Assembly: GCA_964575095.1 (NCBI GenBank)
Contig: CAZNPA010000005.1
Location: forward strand, 48,723 to 112,722
Source of the DNA: CAZNPA01 sp964575095
GTDB taxonomy: Bacteria; Pseudomonadota; Alphaproteobacteria; Rickettsiales; SXRF01
DNA: 64,000 bases
Reading direction: 5' to 3'
Below are positions 19,045 through 26,864 of this stretch, in pieces. The stretch's first letter is position 1. Each line of letters begins with the position of its first letter. Under the pieces are notes generated by a model that was not told where the DNA came from, made no database searches, and saw nothing but the letters and a program-made list of their open reading frames with translations. Position numbers and translations under genes: made by a program.

Positions 19045-20367
19045 GTGCCGGTCAAAGTCCGCTTCGCCCCCTCGCCCACCGGATATCTCCATGTCGGCAA
19101 CGTGCGCACGGCGCTGGTCAACTGGCTGTTCGCGCGCAAGACGGGCGGGCATTTTCTTTTACGGATAGACGACACCGACACCGAGCGCAGCAAGCCGGAA
19201 TTCGAGGCGGCGATCAAGGAAGATTTGTCGTGGCTGGGCATCGGCTGGGACGGCATCGAACACCAATCCAAACGCTTCGACCGCTACAAAATGGCAGCGG
19301 AGAATCTACGCAACGCCGGGCGGCTCTATGCCTGCTACGAAACGCCGGAAGAGCTGGAAGTGCAGCGCAAGATGCTGGCCGGGCGCGGCTTGCCGCCGAT
19401 TTATAATCGGGCATCGCTAAAACTGACGGATGAGCAAAAAAAGAAATACGAATCGGAAGGCCGCCGCCCACACTACCGTTTCCTGCTCAACGACGAAGAG
19501 ATTACCTGGAACGATTTAATTCGCGGCGCAACCAACTTCAAAGCCACGCACATGAGCGACCCGGTGCTCCTGCGCGAGGACGGCGTGCCGGTCTATACGC
19601 TGGCGTCAGTAGTCGATGACGGCGAGATGGCCATCACTCACGTCATCCGCGGCGAAGACCATGTATCGAACACCGCCGTGCAGATACAATTATATAAGGC
19701 GCTCTCGTTCAAAGTCCCCGACTTCGCGCATATGGCGCTCTTAAAAACCAAAGACGGCGAGATGAGCAAGCGCCTGGGCGGGAGCGATATCCGCAGCCTG
19801 CGCGAAGGCGGAATCTTGCCGATGGCCGTGAATTCGCTATTGGCGAAAATTGGCACGTCGGATGCGATCGAAGCAATCGCCGACATGCAAAAACTGGTCG
19901 ATAGTTTTGACTTCAAGAAAATGGGCCGCGCGCCCGCCAATTACGACGCGGCGGAACTGGAGAAGCTCAACGAGAAACTGCTGCACCAGCTGCCGTTTTC
20001 CGCGGTGAAAGAAAAACTTGGGTTTGCCGATGAAACATTCTGGCTTTCCATCCGCACCAATTTGAAATCACTCGCCGAAGCCAAAACCTGGTGGGAGATT
20101 TTACACGGTGATGTGAAAGCCGACCTGAACCATGACGAGCGCACATTCCTGCGCTCCATTGTCGATAAACTTCCGCCGGAGCCGTGGGATGCGCAGAGCT
20201 GGGATAGCTGGATCGCCGCCGTCAAACCGACGACGGAACGCAAAGGAAAAGACCTGTTCCACCCACTCAGGAAAGCCCTCACCGGCCGCGAAGACGGCCC
20301 GGAAATGAAAAAGCTGCTGCCGATATTGGGGCGTGATAAAGTAATGGAAAGACTGAAAGCCGCATGA
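19045..20367 (+). CDS. gltX: glutamyl-tRNA synthetase
   Basis: A 440-residue class I synthetase charging tRNA with glutamate (this type may also charge tRNA-Gln). The start is GTG at 19045, giving MPVKVRFAPSPTGYLHVGN with the HIGH-type motif (HVGN); the KMSKS loop is GEMSKRLGGSD. VLLREDGVPVYTLASVVDD and HVIRGEDHVSNT are family signatures. The next gene, cysS, overlaps its stop by ATGA. Alphaproteobacteria often carry two GltX copies; only this one is in the window. Confidence 0.95.
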   Translation: MPVKVRFAPSPTGYLHVGNVRTALVNWLFARKTGGHFLLRIDDTDTERSKPEFEAAIKEDLSWLGIGWDGIEHQSKRFDRYKMAAENLRNAGRLYACYETPEELEVQRKMLAGRGLPPIYNRASLKLTDEQKKKYESEGRRPHYRFLLNDEEITWNDLIRGATNFKATHMSDPVLLREDGVPVYTLASVVDDGEMAITHVIRGEDHVSNTAVQIQLYKALSFKVPDFAHMALLKTKDGEMSKRLGGSDIRSLREGGILPMAVNSLLAKIGTSDAIEAIADMQKLVDSFDFKKMGRAPANYDAAELEKLNEKLLHQLPFSAVKEKLGFADETFWLSIRTNLKSLAEAKTWWEILHGDVKADLNHDERTFLRSIVDKLPPEPWDAQSWDSWIAAVKPTTERKGKDLFHPLRKALTGREDGPEMKKLLPILGRDKVMERLKAA

Positions 20368-21716
20368 ACCTCCACCTCCACAACACCCTCACCCGCAGGA
20401 AAGAGGAATTCGTTCCTCTCGACGCGAAAAAAATCCGCATGTATGTCTGCGGGCCGACGGTCTATGACCGGCCGCATATCGGCAACGCGCGCAGCGTCGT
20501 GGTGTACGACGTGCTGTACCGCCTGCTCTGCCACCTCTACGGCAACACGCACGTCACCTATGTGCGAAACATCACCGACGTCGACGACAAGATCAACGCC
20601 CGCGCCAAGGAGCTGGGCATCCCCATCCAGAAATTGACCGCCGAAGTCACCCGCCAGTTCCACGGCGACATGGCGGCGATGGGCTGCCTCTCGCCCTCGC
20701 GCGAGCCGCGCGCCACCGAACATATCAAGCAGATGATCGGCATCATCGAAAAGCTGATTGAAAATAAGCATGCCTATGTGGCTGAGGGCAATGTCCTGTT
20801 CGCGGTCGATAGTTATAAGGAATACGGGCAACTTTCCGGCCGCAAGCTCGACGAGCTGGTGGCGGGTGCGCGCGTCGAGGTCGAAGGCTACAAGAAGCAT
20901 CCCGGCGATTTCGTGCTGTGGAAACCAGCGGATGCGGGCGACGATCCCTCTTCCGTCTTCGATTCGCCATGGGGAAAAGGCCGCCCCGGCTGGCATATCG
21001 AATGCAGCGCCATGAGCAGCACCTATCTCGGCAACAATTTCGACATCCACGGCGGCGGCGCCGATTTGATGTTCCCGCACCACGAAAACGAAATCGCGCA
21101 ATCGCGCTGCGCCGATTCAGCATCGCACTTTGCCAAAACCTGGGTGCATAACGGATTTTTGACCGTCAACGGCGAGAAGATGAGCAAGTCGCTAGGCAAT
21201 TTCATTACGGTGAAAGATTTATTGGATAAGGGCGTCAAAGGCGAAACCATCCGCTTGGCGCTGCTCTCGGCCAAATATAACGAGCCGCTCGATTGGAACG
21301 ACAAGCTGCTGCACGATGCGAAATTGACGCTGGATAAATGGTATCGGCAGATGGGGATTCGGGATTCGGGATTCGGGATTAGGGAAGAAAAAATTGCTAT
21401 CCCCAATGCCTTTCTTGGCGCCCTCGCCGACGACTTGAACCTCCCCAAAGCCTTCGGCCTGATGCACGGCGCCAGCCCGCAGGAGTTGCTGGCGATGGGG
21501 AATATGCTGGGGCTATTGCAACAAGAGCCGGAGACGTGGTTCAAAGGCAACGGCGGCAGTGACGATAGTAACATTCAATTGCTGATCGACGCCCGCATCA
21601 CCGCCAAAAAAGCCAAAAATTGGCCGGAAGCCGACCGCATCAGGAAGGAGCTTTTGGATAAAGGTATCCTTTTAGAAGACAGGCCGGACGGCACGACAGA
21701 TTGGCGGAAACAATAA
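20364..21716 (+). CDS. cysS: cysteinyl-tRNA synthetase (with an internal repeat-derived insert)
   Basis: A 450-residue class I synthetase. Motifs are CGPTVYDRPHIGNAR (zinc Cys and HIGH), GWHIECSAMS and FPHHENEIAQSRC (zinc ligands), and GEKMSKSLGNF (KMSKS). Between LTLDKWYRQM and IPNAFLGALADDLN, residues 331 to about 341 are coded by a GGGATTC tandem repeat (GIRDSGFGIR). This lies in the DALR/helical-bundle region where a short loop is expected. The frame is kept, so the enzyme is probably functional. The start overlaps gltX by ATGA. Confidence 0.95.
   Translation: MNLHLHNTLTRRKEEFVPLDAKKIRMYVCGPTVYDRPHIGNARSVVVYDVLYRLLCHLYGNTHVTYVRNITDVDDKINARAKELGIPIQKLTAEVTRQFHGDMAAMGCLSPSREPRATEHIKQMIGIIEKLIENKHAYVAEGNVLFAVDSYKEYGQLSGRKLDELVAGARVEVEGYKKHPGDFVLWKPADAGDDPSSVFDSPWGKGRPGWHIECSAMSSTYLGNNFDIHGGGADLMFPHHENEIAQSRCADSASHFAKTWVHNGFLTVNGEKMSKSLGNFITVKDLLDKGVKGETIRLALLSAKYNEPLDWNDKLLHDAKLTLDKWYRQMGIRDSGFGIREEKIAIPNAFLGALADDLNLPKAFGLMHGASPQELLAMGNMLGLLQQEPETWFKGNGGSDDSNIQLLIDARITAKKAKNWPEADRIRKELLDKGILLEDRPDGTTDWRKQ
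21354..21385. repeat. GGGATTC heptamer tandem repeat inside cysS
   Basis: Three perfect copies of GGGATTC (21354-21374) plus a partial fourth, followed by an A-rich stretch and a short CCCCAAT (21401-21407) that is partly complementary. Seven-bp units change frame each copy, yet the whole insert keeps the cysS frame. It encodes GIRDSGFGIR in a non-conserved loop. Confidence 0.8.
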
Positions 21717-22289
21717 TCAGCGGTACGGAAACCAACCTTCAGACGGCACTCGGCTAAAATCACTTCTAATTTTAGCAAAAATTTCTTCGGCAACTTTCCG
21801 CATTTCGAATATTACCGCCGTAGTCATATCGAGATATTGATCGCCTAATCCGGGATACGCCGGAATATCTTCAAATCTGGATTCCTTGAATTCTTTAGGA
21901 AGAGCCGCGATTACCCCATCCAATGCCGCGCTTAAGTCCGGAGACAATGCATTGGGCTGAATTCTTTTCTTAGCCTTCTCCAAATAAGATTCGCTATATA
22001 ACAGGAGGCGATGAAAAATCTCCGCCCCGCCAGGGCTTTCTAATATTTTTTTAACGGCCATTCGCCCCAAGAGCTGATAGGGACCGTTTGAATTCGGATG
22101 CTGCATTTCATAAGATTCTGTAACCATCCGTAAAATCACGTCCGGCTGAAGCCGCACAAACTCGCGTAGCGCATCATTGTAAATCGCATCGCTCATTCTG
22201 CTCAAGTCGCCGCTACGCAGTAATTTATCAAGAAAACCCACGCCAAGTCTTCCTTTTCTATTTATTGCTACCCATGCGTAATGTATCAT
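21717..22289 (-). CDS. hypothetical protein, 190 residues
   Basis: I do not recognise this family. The protein is largely helical and soluble, with segments FVRLQPDVILRMVTESYEM, LLGRMAVKKILESPGG and TAVIFEMRKVAEEIFAKI, and no signal peptide, membrane span or clear catalytic motif. The first in-frame start (MIHYAWVAINRKG) looks unlike the rest, and a later start near MSDAIYND may be the true one. It is convergent with cysS and divergent from the trmJ-like gene with a 14-bp gap. Confidence 0.5.
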   Translation of the reverse strand: MIHYAWVAINRKGRLGVGFLDKLLRSGDLSRMSDAIYNDALREFVRLQPDVILRMVTESYEMQHPNSNGPYQLLGRMAVKKILESPGGAEIFHRLLLYSESYLEKAKKRIQPNALSPDLSAALDGVIAALPKEFKESRFEDIPAYPGLGDQYLDMTTAVIFEMRKVAEEIFAKIRSDFSRVPSEGWFPYR

Positions 22290-22303
22290 AACTTTGCCTA
22301 AAT

Positions 22304-23086
22304 ATGAAGCTCCCCATCATCATCCTTGTTCGCCCGCAGCTGGGCGAAAATATCGGCGCGGTAGGCCGGGCGATGGCGAATTTTGGCTTGTCGGAACTCA
22401 GAATTGTGGCGCCGCGCGACGGCTGGCCGAATACAAAAGCATTGGAGATGGCCTCTGACGGAAAATCCATCGTCGAAGCGGCCAGAATATTTCCCGATTT
22501 GGTTTCGGCGATGCACGATATACAAATCGCCTACGCCACGACGGCGCGGCCGCGCGACATGGAAAAGCGCGTGGTGACGCCGGAGGTGGCTATGGCGGAG
22601 ATAGATGCCGACGCTACGCGCTACGCCTTCGTCTTCGGGCCGGAGCGCACCGGGCTTGAGAACGAGGAAATCGTGATGTGCGATACGTTGATTACCATCC
22701 CGACCGACCCAAAAAAATCATCGCTCAACCTCGGCCAGTCGGCGGTGGTGGTGCTGTATGAGTGGTTTACTTGTCATCCTGAGCGAGCCGGAGGCGAGTC
22801 GAAGGATCTTCGGCATGGCAAGGTAATAGATCCTTCGACTTCGTCGCTACGCGACTCCGCTCAGGATGACAAGCTCGCCACCAAGAAAGACTGGCAAGGC
22901 TTGTTCGACCAGCTGGAAAGCTGCCTCGATGAGGTGAATTATTACCGCACGGCGCACAAGAAGCCGGTGATGTGGCAGAACATGAAGAATATGCTGCTGC
23001 GCGGCGCCTGGAACGAGCAGGAAGTGCGCACGTTTCGCGGCATGCTGCGCATCCTGTGGGAAGGACGAAAACCCCGGCGCAAATAA
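22304..23086 (+). CDS. trmJ: TrmJ/TrmH-family tRNA/rRNA 2'-O-methyltransferase with in-frame repeat insertion
   Basis: A 260-residue SPOUT-fold methyltransferase. The core is clear: IIILVRPQLGENIGAVGRAM at the N-terminus, YAFVFGPERTGLENEE (motif 2) and IPTDPKKSSLNLGQSAVVVLYE (motif 3). TrmJ makes the 2'-O-methyl at position 32 of some tRNAs. Right after motif 3, residues 157 to about 189 are coded by a 98-bp palindromic element (22773-22870) inserted in frame. The normal C-terminal helices resume at KKDWQGLFDQLE. A second trmJ 3' end survives as a fossil at 24974-25058. Confidence 0.88.
   Translation: MKLPIIILVRPQLGENIGAVGRAMANFGLSELRIVAPRDGWPNTKALEMASDGKSIVEAARIFPDLVSAMHDIQIAYATTARPRDMEKRVVTPEVAMAEIDADATRYAFVFGPERTGLENEEIVMCDTLITIPTDPKKSSLNLGQSAVVVLYEWFTCHPERAGGESKDLRHGKVIDPSTSSLRDSAQDDKLATKKDWQGLFDQLESCLDEVNYYRTAHKKPVMWQNMKNMLLRGAWNEQEVRTFRGMLRILWEGRKPRRK
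22773..22870. repeat. palindromic element inserted in the trmJ reading frame
   Basis: The left arm begins GTCATCCTGAGCGAG (22773) and continues to GTCGAAGGATCTT (22810). The right arm begins AGATCCTTCGACTTC (22828) and ends CGCTCAGGATGAC (22870). The termini GTCATCCTGAG/CTCAGGATGAC are perfect inverted repeats of 11 bp. The same family lies in an intergenic region at 6369-6457. In trmJ it is translated as CHPERAGGESK through SAQDD without a stop, like the palindromic elements known inside Rickettsia proteins. Confidence 0.9.
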
Positions 23087-23237
23087 CGCACCGGTTGAAA
23101 AATGAGAATAATGCCGGTTAATATACTGTAATTAATTAATAAAAAAACGTGATGAATCTCGGATATAAAAAAATATTCTAGTATTACGGGTAATGTGCTA
23201 TGTACGGCATAGTGCAAATGATCCGGATAAAACCGTC

Positions 23238-24920
23238 ATGAAGAAACCCGCCCTGTTTCCTGCCCACGATTTCCAGATGCTGTTTGAATCGGTGCCCGGG
23301 CTTTATCTGGTGCTGACACCCGACCTCAGAATCATTGCTGTCAGCAATGCCTATCTGCGCGCCACCATGACCAAACGCGAAGATATCCTCGGCCGAAAAC
23401 TATTCGATATCTTTCCCGACAATCCGGATGATCCGAAAGCAACGGGAGAGCGTAATCTTAAATCATCGTTGCAGCGGGTATTGACTCACAAAATCACCGA
23501 TGCCATGGCCATCCAGAAATACGACATACGCAAACCGGAATCGGAAGGAGGCGCCTTCGAAGAACGCTACTGGAGCCCGGTCAATTCTCCCGTATTGAAT
23601 GAACACGGGGAACTGATCTATATCATCCACCGCGCCGAAGACGTGACCGAATTCGTAACACTCAAGCAAAAAGACAAAGAATACCTCAAGGAAAATGAAT
23701 CGCTGCGCATCCATGCTGAACAGATGGAAGCCGAAATCTACGCCCGCGCGCAGGAAATAGCCGAAGCCAACCGTGAGCTGGAAAAACTATACGAACTCAC
23801 CAAGAAAGAAGGTATGGCCCAGTTGCGCGCCGTCGTCGACCATGCGATCGACGGGCTTATCACCATCGACGCACGTGGGCATATCGAACGCTTCAACCCG
23901 GCCTGCGAGCGCATTTTCGGCTATAAGGCCGAGGAAGTCACCGGCCGCAACATCAAGATGCTGATGCCGGAACCCTACCACAGCGAACATGACGGCTACC
24001 TGAACAACCACCTCACCACCGGCAAGACAAAAATCATAGGCACATCGGGACGCGAGGTGTCCGGCCGTCGCAAGGACGGATCGGTATTCCCGCTCGATCT
24101 TTCCGTCAGCAGCTTCACGCTCGACGATGGCGTACATTTTTCAGGCATCCTGCGCGACATCACGGCACGCAAACAGGCGGAAGAGCGTCTGGAAATGGCG
24201 GTGAGCGAATTGACCGAGTCCAACCAGCAGCTTGAGCGCTTCGCCCACATCTGCTCGCATGATTTGCAAGAACCGATCCGCGTCATCTCCAATTACACCG
24301 AGCGCCTTGCCCAGCACATGGCATCCTCCATGGATGAAAAGGCGAGCCATTACATGCATTATATCGTTGACGGCGCCGCGCGTGCGCGGGAGCTGATCGG
24401 CTCCATACTCACCTATTCTCGCGTCGGCACCGAAACCGAACCGCTGGAAACCATCGATTGCCGGGATCTGCTGGCCACCGTGCTGACGGATCTGGAACAG
24501 GCCATACAGGAAAGCGGTGCGCGGATAACGTTCGATACGCTGCCGATCATTACCTGCCATCCGCCGCGTATGCGGCAACTGTTCCAGAATTTGCTGACCA
24601 ATGCCCTCAAATTCCGCCGCAGCGACGTGCCGCCGCACGTGCATATCGGCGCCGAACGCAAAGGCGACGGCTGGCAATTCTCCGTCCGCGACAACGGCAT
24701 CGGCATCGCGCCCGAATATAAGAATCGGGTGTTCGTCATCTTCCAGCGACTCAACCGGCGCGATGAATATCCCGGCACCGGCATAGGTCTGGCGTTGTGC
24801 AAAAAAATCGTCGAGCAGTACGATGGGAAAATCTGGCTCGAATCCCAGCCGGGCGAAGGCACCTGCTTCTTCTTCACCTTGCCGACGCTACGCCCGCAAG
24901 AAATGGCACAAACCGGCTAG
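23238..24920 (+). CDS. PAS-PAS sensor histidine kinase with FixL-like second PAS
   Basis: A 560-residue soluble kinase. PAS1 spans about residues 8-140, a coiled coil 145-195 and PAS2 about 200-325; a HisKA domain has phospho-acceptor His341 (ICSHDLQEPIR). The HATPase (about 430-555) has N box LLTNALKFR, G1 RDNGIGIAPEYK and G2 PGTGIGLALCKK. PAS2 contains LMPEPYHSEHDGYLNNH and IIGTSGREVSGRRKDG, close to the heme-binding PAS of FixL. His251 aligns with the FixL heme ligand, so O2 or redox sensing is possible. There is no membrane segment and no adjacent response regulator. An in-frame ATG at 23193 would add 15 residues. Confidence 0.85.
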   Translation: MKKPALFPAHDFQMLFESVPGLYLVLTPDLRIIAVSNAYLRATMTKREDILGRKLFDIFPDNPDDPKATGERNLKSSLQRVLTHKITDAMAIQKYDIRKPESEGGAFEERYWSPVNSPVLNEHGELIYIIHRAEDVTEFVTLKQKDKEYLKENESLRIHAEQMEAEIYARAQEIAEANRELEKLYELTKKEGMAQLRAVVDHAIDGLITIDARGHIERFNPACERIFGYKAEEVTGRNIKMLMPEPYHSEHDGYLNNHLTTGKTKIIGTSGREVSGRRKDGSVFPLDLSVSSFTLDDGVHFSGILRDITARKQAEERLEMAVSELTESNQQLERFAHICSHDLQEPIRVISNYTERLAQHMASSMDEKASHYMHYIVDGAARARELIGSILTYSRVGTETEPLETIDCRDLLATVLTDLEQAIQESGARITFDTLPIITCHPPRMRQLFQNLLTNALKFRRSDVPPHVHIGAERKGDGWQFSVRDNGIGIAPEYKNRVFVIFQRLNRRDEYPGTGIGLALCKKIVEQYDGKIWLESQPGEGTCFFFTLPTLRPQEMAQTG

Positions 24921-24928
24921 TCGGCGGT

Positions 24929-24980
24929 CTAACTCCGCCAGCGCAGGGTTTTTTCGCGCAGGCGGTTTTCAAACGGCGCC
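24929..24980 (-). pseudogene. fossil 3' end of a Rieske oxygenase gene
   Basis: These 52 bp match 25664-25715, the 3' end of the intact Rieske gene, with about four differences. They still encode the C-terminal residues PFENRLREKTLRWRS plus a stop (TAG instead of TGA). The match stops at CGGCGCC, where the sequence switches to a trmJ 3' end. Confidence 0.9.
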
Positions 24981-25058
24981 TGGAGCGAGCAGGAAGTGCG
25001 CAGTTTCCGCGGCATGCTGCGCATTTTATGGGAAGAACGGAAGCCTAGAAAACGCTAA
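24974..25058 (+). pseudogene. fossil 3' end of a second trmJ gene
   Basis: These 85 bp align without gaps to trmJ 23002-23086 and encode WSEQEVRSFRGMLRILW then EERKPRKR plus stop, versus WNEQEVRTFRGMLRILW then EGRKPRRK in the intact gene. Most differences are synonymous, so this is a diverged homologue rather than a fresh copy. The 3' end of the convergent exoD gene overlaps it by 14 bp, as expected if a trmJ gene once stood here. Confidence 0.9.
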
Positions 25059-25662
25059 GCAACGCCTGTAGCGCCACCGTTGCCAGCACATCGAGCGCCG
25101 TAAAAATAAACAGCATCGCCAGCACGCCGCCGATCATCCCCACCAGCATCAACACGCCATCGCGCTCCAGCATGCCTAGTGCGATCAGGCTCATCGCCAC
25201 GCCCGGCAAGAAATTTCCGAACGGAATCGGCATCGACAGAAGTATCGCCAGCAGCAAAAATATGACGCCGACAATGCGTTCCGCCACCCAGCTATGCATG
25301 AACGGCAGCCGCGGATGCAGCACGCGCTCAATCTTGCGCACCGGCACGCACGCCTTGCGCATGAAAGCAGCGAATTTCACTCGGGAAAATTTGTATTTTC
25401 TCACTTTTTTCGGAAGCCAGGGAACGGAGCGCCCCATAATGATCTGAACCGCGATCAGCAGAATGGGAATGCCGGTAATGGCGGAAAATCCGGGCGGACT
25501 TGGAATCGGCAACGAGTTGGGCAGCGAAAATACCAGAATCGCCAGGCCGAAAGCGCGATCGCCCAGCAGCCGGAGAATTTCCTGAACGCTGATATCGCCG
25601 TCCCCATCGGTATGCTCCACCAGTGAGTGCAAAACATCGGAAGTGCGTTTAGGCTGGGTCAT
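25045..25662 (-). CDS. ExoD-family exopolysaccharide synthesis protein
   Basis: A 205-residue membrane protein of the ExoD family (exopolysaccharide synthesis and alkaline-tolerance protein of rhizobia). The N-terminal part contains ISVQEILRLLGDRAFGLAIL, followed by LPNSLPIPSPPGFSAITGIP, IIMGRSVPWLPKKVRK and several C-terminal transmembrane helices. The start is the ATG at 25662 (MTQPKRTSD), one base after the Rieske stop, so the two genes are coupled. The biochemical role of the family is unknown. Its stop lies within the trmJ fossil. Confidence 0.85.
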   Translation of the reverse strand: MTQPKRTSDVLHSLVEHTDGDGDISVQEILRLLGDRAFGLAILVFSLPNSLPIPSPPGFSAITGIPILLIAVQIIMGRSVPWLPKKVRKYKFSRVKFAAFMRKACVPVRKIERVLHPRLPFMHSWVAERIVGVIFLLLAILLSMPIPFGNFLPGVAMSLIALGMLERDGVLMLVGMIGGVLAMLFIFTALDVLATVALQALLSVF

Positions 25663-25663
25663 G

Positions 25664-26713
25664 TCAGCTCCGCCAACGCAGGGTTTTTTCGCGCAGGCGG
25701 TTTTCAAACGGCGCCGCAGTGGTTTGCGACTCCAGATAATCTTTCTTGAGCTTAAAATACCAGAGCGCCTGCTGGTCGGCATCGCCTAAGAGCATCAGCG
25801 ACGGATGATCGCCGCGCAGTCCTTCCATCTGTTTTTTGACGGTCTCTAAATCTTGCCGGATAAACGCCTTGCCGAACGGCGCCAGCAGCGGCCGCAGAAG
25901 ATTCAAGAGCGGCATGGTGGTGAACATGAACTGGTGCAGTTGCGTATTTTTTTCGTCGATGGGTGAAAGCGCCGTCAGCAAAACGATATGATGTTTGCCG
26001 ATGGTGATGTGCTCGGTGCGCAACCCCGGCAGTTGAAACGTGATCTCGGTGACCGGCCGTCCGCCCAAGATTTTATAGGCGCGCGAATTGGACGACGGCG
26101 TGTGCGCCACCATTTTAAAACCCAATCCCACCGGCGCGAATTGCTTTTGCTTGGTATGGATCGAACGCGTACTCCGCCACCACCACGACGCATGCACGAA
26201 CGGCCCGTGCGACGGATCCATGAGGCCGATCACCGCGTGGTCGATGTTGCAGGGAAAAACCACCGAGTCGATGTGCGTGAATGTTTTGTGCGCCGGGCCG
26301 GGAACCACCGGCAGATCCGGAAACGGGCCCTGCGTCTTGCTTCCGGCCGGCGGCATATACACCCAGATCAGCCCGTTTTCCTCGCGGCAGGGAAACCGTG
26401 TCGCTTTGACGCGCGAGATGTCGATGTTGTCTTCCGGCGTCAGCGACGGGATTTTGGTACAGACGCCGTCAATGCCGAAGCGCCAGCCGTGATAGCAGCA
26501 TTCGATCTCGCAGCCGTCGAATTTACCGTACGAAAGCGGCATACCGCGGTGCGGACAAAAATCGCGCAGCGCGAATACATCGCCATTTTTGGCGCGGCCA
26601 AGCAATATCGGCTGGCCGAGCAGCGTGACTTTTTGTGTCTTGCCGCGCGCGACTTCCACCGCCGGAGATGCGATGTACCACAGGTTATGTAAAAGTTCGG
26701 GGATGGGGTTCAT
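25664..26713 (-). CDS. Rieske non-heme iron oxygenase
   Basis: A 349-residue aromatic-ring-hydroxylating-type oxygenase. The Rieske [2Fe-2S] ligands are Cys53-x-His55 (FCPHRG) and Cys72-x2-His75 (CCYHGW). The mononuclear iron site is probably His169 and His174 in LMDPSHGPFVHASW with a C-terminal acidic residue. It resembles VanA/pheophorbide-oxygenase-like single-component subunits that need a separate reductase; none is encoded nearby. Substrate unknown. It is transcribed with exoD downstream, and its last 52 bp are duplicated in the fossil at 24929-24980. Confidence 0.9.
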   Translation of the reverse strand: MNPIPELLHNLWYIASPAVEVARGKTQKVTLLGQPILLGRAKNGDVFALRDFCPHRGMPLSYGKFDGCEIECCYHGWRFGIDGVCTKIPSLTPEDNIDISRVKATRFPCREENGLIWVYMPPAGSKTQGPFPDLPVVPGPAHKTFTHIDSVVFPCNIDHAVIGLMDPSHGPFVHASWWWRSTRSIHTKQKQFAPVGLGFKMVAHTPSSNSRAYKILGGRPVTEITFQLPGLRTEHITIGKHHIVLLTALSPIDEKNTQLHQFMFTTMPLLNLLRPLLAPFGKAFIRQDLETVKKQMEGLRGDHPSLMLLGDADQQALWYFKLKKDYLESQTTAAPFENRLREKTLRWRS

Positions 26714-26789
26714 GGGACTCTTTTATAGCATGTAGGCCCATATTGCCAAGTTGCAAACGAGCCCCTATACTCCCGCTCCCGCTAGTTAC

Positions 26790-26864
26790 GACCCATTCGT
26801 CTAACGGTTAGGACACGACCCTCTCAAGGTCGCAATACGGGTTCGATTCCCGTATGGGTCGCCA
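26790..26864 (+). tRNA. tRNA-Glu(CTC)
   Basis: A full cloverleaf: acceptor GACCCAT/ATGGGTC, discriminator G and encoded CCA; D arm GTCT...GGAC; anticodon stem CGACC/GGTCG with loop CTCTCAA (anticodon CTC); T arm CGGG-TTCGATT-CCCG. It decodes GAG. The 3' two-thirds is also the C-terminal coding region of the serine recombinase on the opposite strand, marking it as the attachment site of the element to its right. Confidence 0.96.
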
